Assembly (NCBI GenBank): GCA_009823395.1
Contig: CM020519.1
Coordinates: 15,972,501 to 16,036,500, forward strand
Source of the DNA: Thamnaconus septentrionalis
Taxonomy: Eukaryota > Chordata > Actinopteri > Tetraodontiformes > Monacanthidae
Direction: 5' to 3'
Length of the DNA: 64,000 bases
Each line of letters begins with the position of its first letter. The stretch's first letter is position 1. Positions 1-11,560 of this stretch are shown here, in pieces. Position numbers and translations under genes: made by a program. Below the pieces are notes generated by a model. It ran no database searches. It was not told where the DNA came from and saw only the letters and a list, made by a program, of their open reading frames with translations.

Positions 1-374
1 GCAAATTGATTTCCCGAGGAATCGTTGCTCTCCTGCGGCAGTGATGAGCGAGTCCAGAACGAATTGCTCAAAACTCGAAGGTCATCCGCTTGACTTGCGA
101 GTCATGATTCCTCATCTCCATTATCTCGTTTGCTGACTCGTTTCTGCTACCCAAGTAAGTCATGTCAAGGACAATGACTCACTTGATCCCTCTGGGAGTG
201 GGCAGAGCTTTTGTGGATATGGATTTCCCATTTGTATAAAAAGATGGACAAAGCCTGTTTTGTTTTTGTTTTTTTTTTCATTTTTGTTTTTTTTTTTCTT
301 AAAGAGACCAACATTGAATTGCCAAAAAAATAGATAAATAAATAAACAAAAACAAATACAACCCTGGATGATGT
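1..374. other. Unassigned sequence with T-rich tracts
   Basis: No gene, RNA or complete repeat is recognised. Positions 258-300 are a T-rich simple tract broken by single G and C bases. Short open frames across it on the minus strand are lysine-rich products of this tract and are not credible genes. Confidence 0.6.
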
Positions 375-700
375 TGTTTCGTCAGCAAGGACCGCCAAAA
401 ATGGTTGCAAAAAAGACTAAAAACGACACACTAAATGACTAAATTCAGACTTTTACAGTCGGGTTTAAATGTTTTATTTTAATGTCCATTTTTTTGTGTG
501 TAATTTTCAGTATATGTGGCCAAGGTTGTGGTTGTGGCTACAGTACAGTAGCCAAGTGTAATCAGCTTACCAGCAGGTTGACAGATACTCAACACAAATC
601 AACACATCCATATATGGAATTTTCTGATCCCAATCTTCATTTCTACAGGTACTTGCAAACCAGTGCGTGACGCCACAGTAACATTGTTCATCTCTATGTA
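375..700 (+). repeat. Dispersed repeat family, copy A
   Basis: This segment shares ordered blocks with 59590-60365 (copy B) and 8233-8530 (copy C). Its head, with AAGGACCGCCAAAAATGG near 391, matches copy B near 59612. Its middle, CAAGTGTAATCAGCTTACC near 553, matches AGGTGTAGTCAGCCTAC in B. Its end, TTGCAAACCAGTG near 653, matches B near 60327. After removing the hAT-like insertion from B, the block spacings agree within about ten bases. No terminal inverted repeats or coding potential are visible, so the transposon class is not assigned. The homology is seen in the sequence; that it is a mobile element is inference. Confidence 0.7.
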
Positions 701-1794
701 CAGACAGTGGAATTTCTACAAAGCCAGTGTGATTGACCCAGTGACTCAAATCCTCAAAAACTTGATTGTCCTCGGTGGTTGGCTCTTAGCTGCAGCAGTG
801 CAACATCAGGGCATCTTGAATGACAAGCGAAACTTTGAAGCAAAAACACGTTGAAGGGATGAAAGATGAATCAGCCACTGTTCTTTTAACTCGTGTAGCC
901 AGAGAGGCTTTAAAGTTCAAGAGCTTTAAAGTTCAAAATATCCAGATGGAAAGTAGGTTTTTTTTCTGTTTTTACTGAATCTGTTTCTTCTCTAAATATC
1001 AATTGTTAGTTATCCAAGACAGTTCCACATTGTGCATGAATTGTGTCTCGGCAGGCTTGCACGAGTCCACGGTCCACCGTGGCAGGTAGCAGACGGCTAG
1101 TCAGGTGGAAGCAGGTGTTTTGCAGTCACTGGAAGCGAACCTCATTTAAAATGCTTACAGCGTTGTTTCCGAGGCTCGAAACCCTGAACCTTCCTCGGGC
1201 TGAGATTCGGCTGCTTCATCGGGGGTTGTGCGTTTTTATCACCAACACCTCTCCTGATCTCTGCGCTTAACGACCATCAATGTTATGACACTGAGCTTCT
1301 CGCTTTCAGGACTATTTTGTGAGTCGATCATTTACATTGCATTGCGTATATTTGTTGGCATGGCGCCACGGGTTCTGTCGATTGCTCTGAATTTTCCCGA
1401 CAAAGCAACGAAATCTCCAAATGTCGAGTTAAGCAGATGCAACTACATGGGGCAAAACGCTCGGTGCTTAAAAGTGGATTGCCTGATGACTTTTTATTGA
1501 CTATTTTTTGTTGTCTGAGGGAGAAACCATGGAGACTTGGATGGGAAAACGGCTTGGCCAGGTTGACGTACTTTCCCCCCCCTATTACTGCCGGGAAGAA
1601 GCGGAGGGATAGTGACAGGAAATAGCCCATCTCCAGCGGAAGCGTTTATATAACCGACAAGATGTTTTCTGATTGAGTTTCTGCTGCTACTGGTTTGAAG
1701 TGCGTGTGTGTGTGTTTGGTGGGCAAATCATCAGATTCACTTATTGATTCAAACACGCTGCTGTGATGCCGAGAAAGCCTTGGACACTGCCACC
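701..1794. other. Unassigned sequence with a short tandem duplication
   Basis: GCTTTAAAGTTCAA occurs twice about 16 bases apart at 907-936. Otherwise no coding, RNA or repeat signal is seen. Open frames of 60-100 codons are within chance expectation. Confidence 0.55.
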
Positions 1795-2135
1795 TTGTCT
1801 AATCGTTGCGGGCGCACGCTGCTAGATTTTCCCCGTCGCGTCGGCCGCGGCTCTGAATCACCCGCTGAGCGAAACTGACGCTCACGGGGTTTACAAGCGC
1901 TTCTCGGCGAGCGGTCCAGTCATAAAGAGCTAGCTGCAACCTGCGCGCCGACGCCGCTCACTTGGAGGGAATGAAAACGGCCCATTTACATTTCTCTGAA
2001 TGCGGACATAATTCCCGCGGTGCTGCGTTTCGCTCGGCTCGTTCGCGAGGCCGTTACGAATACAATCTTGTGTTTCTGTCACGCGAGCGCTGACACGTGC
2101 GCACGCAAACCATGCGGGTGTGAGATTGCGCGGCC
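1795..2135. promoter_or_regulatory. CpG-rich patch
   Basis: CpG dinucleotides are dense here, for example GCGTCGGCCGCGG near 1836 and CGCGCCGACGCCGC near 1943, against an AT-richer surround. Such patches often mark promoters, but this one has no clear start site, splice donor or open frame, and CpG-rich patches recur across the window. It may equally be unmethylated or simply GC-rich fish DNA. Confidence 0.3.
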
Positions 2136-4213
2136 ACATACTGGCAACGCTTTATTCTCTTCATATGGGTTGTCATCAACATGGAAATTGGGTGGCTCCA
2201 TCGACTCTCGTCCAACAAACGGTCGCTCAAAAGCGAATGCGGCCCAATCTTGTGCTTTTTAAAAAGCACGACAGCAGCCATCGCAATATTTGATCGACGC
2301 GTCCAGCAGTCTGGTCATCGGCGGCAGCCCCCTGGCAGTCCACGGCCTTCCTCAAGCAGGAGTGATACTCAGCGAAGCCACTGAAGTTGAAAGCACAAAA
2401 GCAGGAATCTACCAGAGGAGCTCTTGAACTCTTAATGCATTTTTTTTTCTTTCATAACAAACCTAAATTTTTCACTTGCTCTTAGATTTATAAGTTATGG
2501 ATTCATCCCATCAGATGAACCATCTGAAAGGAATGGTTTCTTTTCTAAGGAGCCGGAGGGACTAACAGGCTGGAAGAGAATGACAAAGCAGAAAAGAGGG
2601 AGCAAAAGTGGTTTCATTTGCAATCTGGATGTTTCATTCTCAATGCTCAATGTGGTAAAAAAAAAAAAAAAAAATCACACCGGCGACGACAAGAATACTT
2701 GTCAGATGGGACTCTTTGAAAATGTTCTACCGCAACATACGACATTGTCCGAAAAATGATGGATTCAACAGCGATGAGCTTGTCCTCCAGTGCCTCACCT
2801 GGTCAAAAGCTGTATGATCTCATTTGGGAGCTGGATGCATACGATCTGGTCCAAAGGCGTATTATTACACACAACAACACAGTAATTACATTTTCAACAC
2901 AAAATCATGTGTTGCTGGTTACATGATGAGGTTCGGAGGAGCTTTGATTCTTGAGGAAAGTTGCTTTTACACTGTACCATGACTAATGGGAAGCTCCTAA
3001 TCACTAGGGGGGGAGGGGGCGAAACTTTTACCACTCTGATGTAGACGAAAAGTTTTTTTTTCAAAACATGAAAAATGATCTTCTTTCATCTCCTACTGAC
3101 ACGCCAGAAGTTACGCTTTTAAAATATCTACTTCACCGAGTGCGCTGTAAAAGGTTGAAAGGGCTCATGCACAAAGTAGAGGCATATATAATACTTGAAT
3201 TTAATTGCACATAGTCGCGTAACGTTTGGGGATTTATGAGCGGTGCACTTTAGAGCCGTATAAAACACAGGGAGTTGCTTTGCCACTCTTGTCTCATTAC
3301 CAACTCTATCCCCATCCGCATTGGCGAGCTGCGACGGTGAGGCTTCATCACACGTTGTCCTTCATCTGTTGTCTTTGTCCCCTGTAAAAACCGAGCAGGG
3401 TGGCAGTAAAGGCATCAAACATCCACCGTATACAAGCCTCACCCACTGGACGGACCTCAGCGGCACGATTTCGGTAAACAGAGCAAGATTTTTTCAGAGA
3501 AAATGTTTAGAGAATGGGGGGAACAACCTTGTAGATCCCATCAGAAATTCACAGCGTGCGTTACACACTGGCGTGCAACTGTGCCAGCTGTAACAATTAA
3601 ACAAGCCTAAACAACACTGTCTCCCCAGCAGAGCAATATTTGGATAAATAGAAATATTAATCATTGACTGAAAAGCCAGCAGGAGATGCTCGGCAGCTGC
3701 TGTTGCAGCTCCTGCTTTACATTCTTCAACTCGTCTATCATCCTCAGCCAGGCTTCCGGAAGTCCAAACAAAGGAGCTAGGGCGGAATTTCTTTTTTTGC
3801 TTGCCGCTAAAAACGAGGAGCTGATCTGATGTCTCTCCCTCCGTCCTTTGGCAGCACTGTTTGCACAAACACCTCCATTCCAGCCAAAGGCGTGTGTACT
3901 GCTGTTTAGGTCCATTTGATTTTCCCGACGCGCTGGCGGAGGTGCGAACGAACAATCGAACTCTGATTGATCTGATCTGACTCTGATGTTCCTGTTTGGC
4001 TCAAGCAAAGCAAATGCAGCAATCGGGAGCAGCACTGTGGGAAAATACGACCTGAAACCAACCAGCGTGGCGCGTTTCCCTGAGTCAACCAGTAGAGGGG
4101 CCTGGTTTCTGGTGCTATTGTTAGTCTGGTCTTCTCTTTGGGTAACTCTTCAGGCAGTACTATTGCAGGTGAAGAGGCAACTATGTTATTCAAAAGGTTG
4201 GGTTCATTACTGA
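2136..4213. other. Unassigned sequence
   Basis: Contains an A homopolymer at about 2655-2673 and a short G-rich run near 3007. Overlapping open frames of 120-150 codons on the minus strand between 3494 and 4268 show no recognisable domain, and several overlap one another in different frames, as expected by chance. Confidence 0.5.
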
Positions 4214-4900
4214 CAGTTATGGCAAAAGTATTCCCATTCTGTACTGGAGTACAAATACTTGTGTCCAAGAAATACTTTGATAAAAGTAAAAGTAAGACTC
4301 AACTCCTTTACTCAAGTAAAAGGAAGAAAATACAGGTTCTGAAATGTGCAAAAAATATGAAAATGTTCATTATTGAACCAATATATTTGTTGATAATTTA
4401 ATTTTGAGGATGAAAATGTTGTGACAGAATAATGTGGACTGAACTGACCAGAGTTCTAGCATGAGCATCTGGACCATTTTTAACAGCTTTGCGGATCTCA
4501 ATACTGTATTTTCTATTATTTTTCAACTGTATCACAACCAAACTGTAATCAACAATAGTTATGACCAGTCAGTCATTATTGGATGTCTACACTTTATTCA
4601 CAATAATCAATTATCATTTTCTACATTCTTTTTGTTGTCTGGACTGAAAATGTACTGATCAATCACCCCGAAGACGAGATAACAAAATATTCTCTGACTA
4701 AAATATTATCCACTTTTATATTGAACTACACAAAAGCATTGTTTAAATGGCTCCTCTTATAACAACAACTGTAATAAATAAGCGAATTACTTGGAACAAA
4801 ATTTGTATCATTTAAGCACAACTGTAACAAGCATGTTTCTCCAATGTAAAGAGTAGAAACAACAGATATTTGCGTAGGGAGTAAGTAGTTGTCAGGCCTT
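4214..4900 (+). mobile_element. hAT-like non-autonomous element, copy 1
   Basis: First of three related copies (also 13045-13500 and 59779-60236). It opens with a degenerate CAG..TGGCAAAAGTATTC terminus and the ACTCAAGTAAAAGTA subterminal motif. It shares the internal landmarks ACAGGTTCTGAAATGT (near 4335) and AACAGATATTTGCGTAGGGAGTAAG (near 4859, only its core compared). The central part is longer than in the other copies. No transposase frame is present. The CAGAGGTG-type terminus of copy 3 points to the hAT superfamily; the 3' end here is degraded and approximate. Confidence 0.65.
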
Positions 4901-5360
4901 TACTTCCTATAGGTCCTACACTCTGCCTGGGTGTGGATGGCATTGACGTGAAGTAGATAATGGACCGTCTGCTGGCAATTGTGACCTCTCACGGCCATGT
5001 CCTCCTCGCCTCAGCCATGCCCAGGGCTGATGGGTTGTAGCACACAGACAGACAGCAGGTTTTCCAGCCTGGAGCAAGGTTCAAGCTTTCCGTGTCCTCA
5101 GTTGACTGGGTTTTGCCGGCGTCTGTGGATCTCTGAGCTGCCCGGCTCCTTTAAGCAGACGTGACTGCCGGGGGAACCTCCTTCAACCCTGTTTATGATT
5201 TAAGTTTCTATCCTTTGATGTTATGGTCATTAGGAATGTGCCCAACCCACAATCTTGAGGACAAGGGATTGCATTCCATAAGTTGATTAATAGGGGAAGA
5301 AAGATAATACCAAAAACAATTCTGTTGCATTCTCACTATGGTCTCCAATTTCCTTATGTC
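4901..5360. other. Unassigned sequence
   Basis: No gene, repeat or RNA signal is recognised in this stretch. Confidence 0.5.
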
Positions 5361-5502
5361 GTTAGCCTAATAGCATAGTCGCCTAAGTCATATTTTAACG
5401 TTTTCGGAAAAAAAGAAAAAAAATTTTTTAGCACATTGCTATTTTTTTTCTTTTCAGATATCACGATTTGGCCAAAAAAATGACTTAGGCAATTAGGCTA
5501 AC
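5361..5502. mobile_element. Short MITE-like inverted-repeat element (142 bp)
   Basis: The left arm reads GTTAGCCTAAT, then after a short insert GCCTAAGTCAT. The right arm is the reverse complement, ATGACTTAGGC then ATTAGGCTAAC. The two 11-base blocks match perfectly on both sides. The left arm carries about eight extra bases between blocks. The interior is AT-rich and non-coding. This architecture suits a miniature inverted-repeat transposable element, but no convincing target duplication was found, so the superfamily is left open. Confidence 0.65.
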
Positions 5503-6225
5503 AATATGTGAAACCTGCAGTGGTGCAGCCTCAGGGGCAGCAAAGCCTGCTCTGCTGGCCTAAACATACTAAGGAAAGTAAATGTATGTATATATTTATT
5601 TATTTTGGGGGTAGAATTCAACTAGTTAGTGTTGTCGGGTTCGATGAAATCTGCCAGAGGCCCTGGAATCAACAGAGTCACACAGTCAGCTTTGATAGCC
5701 AATCAGGTCTCGAGTCTGCAGCCACACGGACAGCTAGAAGGTCTTACACTGAACTGGACATGCACGCGCCCTGTGATCCGAGAAGCACTCGCGAGAGCCT
5801 GAAAAAATCTGAACTAAATCTGGAAATGTGGACCAACAGCTCTGCGTTCTTCACATTCATGTGAAGCCAGCCATGCCTGTGCAGAGAATATTGAGCAACA
5901 GGCAAAAGTTTCAAAAACAAAGAAATAAGTGAAAATTTGCATTGTTCATAGAGAGCAGTGCCGAATCCTTGGTTCTGATTCCAACGTGGGTTGCCTGGCA
6001 GGATCAGACACAGTTCAAATCCTGGACTGCAGGATGTTTGAATGCCTTGCATCACGAAAGAGAGGATAACGCTTTGCAAGGCTGCCGAAACACTAACAGC
6101 CTCAAACGTTTATCGCGCAAGGTTCCAGTCAATCGGCCCGAGTAGCCAGCGACCACCCTGATGAAATGAGGGAGTGACTGCTGCAATCCACAAAAAAAGG
6201 CAAAGCAAGGCAAGCTTGCACGCAG
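5503..6225. other. Unassigned sequence
   Basis: No credible gene or repeat is seen; the open frames near 5508-6145 overlap in several phases on both strands and have no recognisable domains. Confidence 0.5.
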
Positions 6226-6305
6226 AGCTCTTGCCAAAGACTTCGGACAGAAGGTCACCAGTTCGATCCCCAGGCCTGAGGAAGTGGTTAAAGAACGGAT
6301 GGACA
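6226..6305 (+). repeat. Possible tRNA-headed SINE fragment
   Basis: AGTTCGATCCCCAGGCCTG near 6260 resembles a tRNA B box followed by the 'CCGGGCCTGGGG' block of the SINE-like copy at 56915. Only this short part is recognisable, so it is a weak call. Confidence 0.3.
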
Positions 6306-6645
6306 GATATTCCAGTAATAATTGTGTCACAAAGACATGTTCATAAATTGGCCTCATGAATCATACAATCCTCTTATGTGACATAATTCTCTGTCAGCCA
6401 TATAATAATGATAAGAACGTTATTAGAATTTCTATGCCAGTGGTCGTCTATTGTCGTAATCGTTTTGTGCAAAATGATTAATATACCAAATGCCTTATGT
6501 TTTTTTTAATCCTGTTTGTTTATTTTTAAAAAAAAAAAAAAAAAAAAATCCTGAAAATACGATTAAATCCATCATTTTAGGTTGACGCAATGCAAGAAGC
6601 AAATCCCATGTATTCCGAAACAATTCCATCTGTCACTGTTTGGTT
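6306..6645. other. Unassigned AT-rich sequence
   Basis: Includes an A homopolymer at about 6528-6548. Nothing else is recognised. Confidence 0.55.
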
Positions 6646-7332
6646 TTGTTCGCGAGACGGCGAAGCTTAAGCGGAGCAACACGCGCACACGCGGACGTCC
6701 GCGTTCGAAAGACGACACGCATCTGAATCTTTTTGTCCCTTCCTTATAATAGCAACCGCGACCACCGTGGAAGGCGGCGGGGGATTCCCCCCTCTGTGTG
6801 AGCAAACACGTACGCGCAATCTAAAACGAGCTGGCGCCTTCTTATTTCCACAGGAACCATCTATTATACGCGGGTTCGGGCTCTCGGAGGCGGCTAACGA
6901 GGGATTGATAGCCGAGAATAAAGCGGTCATTCTATCCTCGCCGCGCTCCCCGCCGCTGCCGACAAACAGCCCGAGTGACAGGCAGCCTTCCTAAGCTTCC
7001 CGGAGAGCTCACGCTGGCTCTATCCGTGTTCCCGGTGAACACGTGTGTCCGCCTTGCGGGGTTTTATGTCCTCCGAGGCTTCTCCTTTATCTGTTTGCAC
7101 ACGTCCCCCTGGCTCCGCTGCAACGCCGCGGCGGGTGGAAAAACAAGAGGTGGGGAGAGAGAGAGAGATGAGAGGAGGAGAAAAAAAAATCCTCGCCTTG
7201 CACCCATTCAAGCGTTCACATCAGCATTCTGTCCTCTCCCCTCCCGACACATCCGCCGGTGACCACCGCCGCGTGTCGCTGACATTTCTGGGGACGAGAA
7301 CCCACACATCTCGCTGCTCGCTCTGGGGAAAG
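6646..7332 (+). promoter_or_regulatory. CpG island with candidate 5' untranslated exon
   Basis: CpG dinucleotides are frequent across this segment. It contains the perfect 16-base palindrome ACGCGGACGTCCGCGT at 6689-6704 and a GA-rich block near 7153. The right edge ends in GGGGAAAG followed by GTGAGT, a near-consensus splice donor with GT at 7333. An acceptor-like TTATTTCCACAG ends at 6853, so either a first exon starting inside the island or an internal exon of 6854-7332 is possible. No reading frame with a recognised protein is visible, so any exon here would be non-coding. This is the most promoter-like stretch in the window. The composition is observed; the transcript is inferred. Confidence 0.4.
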
Positions 7333-7770
7333 GTGAGTTGCTATTACCATTGTTTGTTTATTTATTCATCTATTTATTTGTACCTTTTGTCTCTCTGACA
7401 CAGGCAGACCCAAAAAATCAAATAAAAACAACCCTTTTGTGCGGGCTGCCCAGCGGGATCGCACAAACACAGGCAAACTCTCGGGCCCGTTCAGATCCGT
7501 GGCAGACAAATCAGCTGGCGCCGGCGTCAAACTATGTTGGGCTGAGAAAGGTTTCCACGGCAACCGCCTTGGCGGCGCGGTGACATTTAAAATCAAGTTC
7601 GGCTTATTCATCACTCCTTGTGTTTTCATCGCGGGGGGGGGCAAATGCACGCGGGGACGGAACCTGCGTGCGGGTTTCAGCCACCGCGGGGTTCGTTAGC
7701 GCAATATCCGGATCCGTGGCTAATTCGTCAGGAGCAACGGGCCTGCCAGCGGGGTGGATGCTCCCGCTAC
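7333..7770. other. CpG-rich continuation downstream of the candidate exon
   Basis: CpG density stays high near 7440-7740, for example GGCGCCGGCG near 7516 and CGCGGGG near 7629. If the donor at 7333 is used, this is the start of an intron. No coding sequence is recognised. Confidence 0.35.
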
Positions 7771-8232
7771 CCATTCCGTCTCTGATTTCAACCCCATTTG
7801 CTTCTCAAAATCAGATGTTCACCTTGGGGGCTTGGCCTTTCAACCAAAAAAAAAAGAGAGGGGGAAAAAAACCAAAGAGACGGAAGAGGACTGATTGCTT
7901 TTTAAAAGCGGCAATCCAGAGAAAGTGGAAGTGTTTAAACAGTCCATTTGTCACAGCGCAACAATGTTGTTCACCTCGGCGCAAATATTGAAAAACTGCC
8001 TCACCGTATTGCTAAACAAGGTCGGGGCTGACTAACCTCGCACGGCCGGCTAGAGCCCTTCCACTTCGATTCTAAAATCCTCCTCATCCATCTTGCCAAT
8101 GCCGAAGATGGAGTGTTTTTTTTATTTTCTTAGTTTGTTCAAGGGTTTTCAGAGACATTTAACTTCCTCTTGGTCGGAAAGGCAAGAGCACTAACTGAAT
8201 ATAAAGAAAAGGAGTGCTGAAGTGCCAAAATC
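7771..8232. other. Unassigned sequence
   Basis: Purine-rich A/G tract near 7845-7890. No gene or repeat is recognised. Confidence 0.5.
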
Positions 8233-8530
8233 CCGCATTCTACTGATTAGCCAGTAGGGGCCGTACAAAAAAAGGACAGAAAATTACATTTTGAAAAATT
8301 TACAAACAAATTACAATTATTATTATTTTTTTTAATTTTGTCCTATTTTGAATGAAACTTACATTCACATTATTAAGTCTGCGTACCAGAGGGTGGGCTG
8401 CCGCTGGGGCACACAATGCACTCGCATTCTAATTCATTGCCCACCTACGCATCCTATATATGGAATCTTCCAATTTCATAACGAACTGGAAACCTTAAGA
8501 TGTTGCTAACCGTGAAAACCATCTTGCGGC
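8233..8530 (+). repeat. Dispersed repeat family, copy C
   Basis: The head GCATTCTACTGATTAGCCAG matches copy B (GCATTCTATCGTTTGGCTAG near 59592). The middle, with GTACCAGAGGGTGGG near 8382, corresponds to CTACAAGTGGGTGG in B. The end, CATCCTATATATGGAAT followed by AACGAACTGGAAACCTTAAG near 8490, matches CATCCAAATACGGAAT and AACGAACTGCAACATTAAG in B. An AT-rich stretch at 8284-8350 replaces part of the middle. No coding potential is seen. Confidence 0.6.
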
Positions 8531-9745
8531 TCGTCAATGAGCAGGAGGCACGAGGGTGGGAAACAACTCTTAGGATAAACTCTTAGCCAACTGGAGTTGG
8601 CTAAGCTACCGGCTGGCTAGCTACGGGGTATTTCTTTTAACTTCTTTCCCCAAAATGCTTTATTTTTTAATCCAAAGGATTTAGGAAACATTCCATCAGA
8701 CGTGCCAGGGAAGACGTCAACAGCTGTGCGGTACACAGAGACCACACAGCCAAACACGGGACCCAGTTTTCTCATTCCCATTCTTCTCCTTCCAAATTTC
8801 TCCTAGCAACTTTTCCCTCATTCTCTCACGTCACTGTGATATAGTAGCAGGTAGAGGCTTTTTCTTCCCCAGTCCTGGCTGCTCTCCACTTTTGCCTCTG
8901 TGACTGGTGAGGAGAGCAATGAATGGGGAGGTTATCAGTATTGGGCTGAAATGAAACCATCTCCTCAGATTAAGATGTGCGCTAGTGTGCGCTGCGCGGT
9001 GAATGAGAAAATATTGTGAGTCTGAGTGGGTGGCAGATTTGAGACGGCGGTGGAGGTGTACAAGCTGTACTTAAGGGCAATACTGCTGCACTGACGGCGA
9101 TGTATGCTACTCTATTCCTTTCAGACCAAAACACCTTTTTCTTTCACACAAATTTACGGGGCTGTTGAGCCAGAGATAAATATAGCTGGAGGAATTGCAA
9201 AGCTGAGCGGGCGCACACGCACAGGTTGGTGGGTCCAGTGACATTAAAATGGGACTCCGAAGTGGGATTTCATCAAGAAACAACACAGCGCAAGATTAAA
9301 GGTTCAGTTCATAAGATTAATTCATCATGTAGTCTCGTGACATTCTGGCTAGAGCTAAGAAAAGATAACTCACCGCCTGATTGGTCAGCTGACTGACCAA
9401 ACCCTGCAGGCAGAAGTTGGCTTTCACCTCATCCTGCATCCATTTTTCCATCGTTGGCAAATTCCATTTGGGAAAGGCTTCTGCAGTTTTGATCTGCATG
9501 AGTCTGAAATACAACACTTGAACGGGGTTGTATGCTTGGCAACTGTCGCAGCGTAGCGACAATACCTTTGCAATGATGTAAATCAAGACACTAATTACTG
9601 GTCACATTATTTTTTTAAATTAGTGGCAACTTTATGCACTGGCACTTTACATCTTGCTAGTACTAAGCACCTAAGTAAAGTGTTTGGTCAGTGTACATGT
9701 AAACACGCTGCTTCACGGGTTGACCATGTTGTGCGTTTCGGAACT
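8531..9745. other. Unassigned sequence with a short hairpin
   Basis: CTTAGCCAACT and AGTTGGCTAAG form an 11-base inverted repeat with a 2-base centre at 8582-8605. No gene, RNA or other repeat is recognised. Confidence 0.5.
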
Positions 9746-10261
9746 TCCCATTGGTCCGACAAAATAGACCACAAGTTGGACCCGTAGGATGTCGGACCAA
9801 TGGGACGTCCCATTAGTTCCAACTGTCATCGCTACTTTCTGACAAGCGATCATTTCTCACAACTTCTCTGAGATCTGATGATATGTCTCTCCATTCAGGA
9901 ACATACCATTAATAATAGAGATGTATGGCTCGAGTGAGTGGCGACGGGTGCGGGTGGAGGGGCGCTGAAAAGCTCGCAGCCGGAGCCTCGAGCCACCTTC
10001 GCCCCTGAGTCCTTCCAATCCAACCCGGAGCCAGTCGAGGGGATCCACCGTCGCCAGGCGGGGTTTTGAATTAATTTTGTTATTTAAAATGATTCTAAAC
10101 TGTTTATATTACAGATGCATTGACAGAATTTGTGTATGGTGAACAGTAGGACTGGAGAGTTGGACTAATGCTAACTAGTCCAGTTCAAACTAATGAGAAC
10201 ATCCCATTACTCCGGTTGTCGGACTAATGGGACGCCGGACTATTGGGACGTCGGACCAATG
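9746..10261. mobile_element. MITE-like element with GTCGGACYAATGGGA motifs
   Basis: TCCCATTGGTCCGAC at 9746-9760 is the exact reverse complement of GTCGGACCAATGGGA at 9791-9805. Related direct motifs recur at the far end: GTCGGACTAATGGGACG at 10218-10234, CCGGACTATTGGGACG after it, and GTCGGACCAATG at 10250-10261. The outermost copies face each other, giving 12-base terminal inverted repeats about 515 bp apart. Repeated subterminal motifs like these are typical of transposase binding sites. No transposase frame is present. The superfamily is not determined. Confidence 0.55.
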
Positions 10262-11560
10262 CCATGCTCCCGTGCGTTCAGAGACACCATTCTTCGTAGC
10301 TAGCGCTTATTTGAACTCTGACCCCTGACATCAACAAGGCAGTTTCCTCAACACCACTGCCGCTCACTGATTTTTTTCTCTCTCTTTTTGTGACAATTAT
10401 CCGAAAACCCCTGAGATGGTTAAAATGTGACAACAATCCCAGTAAATTACCAGTTTGTGAAACATTCACACAGACCTCGAGCGCGTTTGGCACCAGCAAC
10501 CGTGTTCAAAGTCCCCAGCAGGTTTTCTTTGCCACGTCTGCATGCCTGAATGCATCGAATATCCGCCATGCCATTGGCCATCAAGCTATTCGTGTGAACA
10601 AGCAATCAAACATGTTGTCTTATCCAGCGAGCGTGGAAAAGCATTTTTTTTTTTTTTGTTCCATTTTACACCCTGTCCTCCTGAGTGGCAGCAAAGCTAA
10701 CCACTGCACCACAAAATTACACACAACTGACGCGTTTCACTTCTAATCGATTTGAGTCTTTCAAACCCAGCCGCGTGTGCAGCGCGTTGGTTAAACATGA
10801 AGTTTTAGACAGTAGTAATGGATCAAACTCCAGCAGATCAGCGGCTCAATCCTCCATGTCCTCTCTCGGTTGGGAATAACCGTGTCTTTCAACCATTTTG
10901 TGTGTAGGGTGTGCAATTCTGGTACCTGCCGAGTAGGCCTCGCCGCATGCCTTCCACATCTGGCACATCTGGCGGGAGGAGGAGCTCATCTGAAATGCAC
11001 GACGCATCAAGAGGAGCTCCAGGATTCGCAGACGACCGCCACAGACCCAGCGACTGCTCGTTAACGGCGAAATCCTCTGCGAAAGCTCCTCCTGAGCTCA
11101 TTCCGGCCGGTGGCAGCCATCAGCGTTTGCTTGAATAACAATCAGGCTGATATCGGGGACAGCCGCCTCCTCGTCAGGCTCGGCCACGGGGAAAAAAGAC
11201 CAGTCAAAGTGCAAAAACCTGGTTAACGTGTCGAATGATTCATGGCACCTGGAAACGGGGGTTACTCTCTGACACGACGTGCCAACTGCCGAGGACCGGG
11301 TGACTGATGTAAACAGAAGCTGAAAATAACGGGCGGCGGGGGGGAAAAAAACAACTCTCACGCTCCCAATAAATCGCTTGCAAATGGATATGGACAATGT
11401 GCCACAGGGATTTATGATATTTGGGCACTCATTTGTCGGTGGCGGGGTGATATTACGGATGACATTAAATGCATCCGGCTACAGCTGCAGCTCACATTAA
11501 TCACACTTTTCGAGAGTCGAGACCTGTCGGGCCAGATTAGGGAGGGAGCGGATACCGGCT
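10262..11560. other. Unassigned sequence with a possible SINE scrap
   Basis: GCTAACCACTGCACCAC near 10696 resembles the reverse complement of a tRNA-type SINE head (GTGGTGCAGTGGTTAGC). The rest holds T tracts near 10646 and a moderately CpG-rich part near 11000-11120. No gene is supported. Confidence 0.45.

Noticed and set aside
6226..6305. tRNA gene suggested by a B-box-like motif
   Set aside because: No cloverleaf can be drawn; the context matches a SINE head instead.
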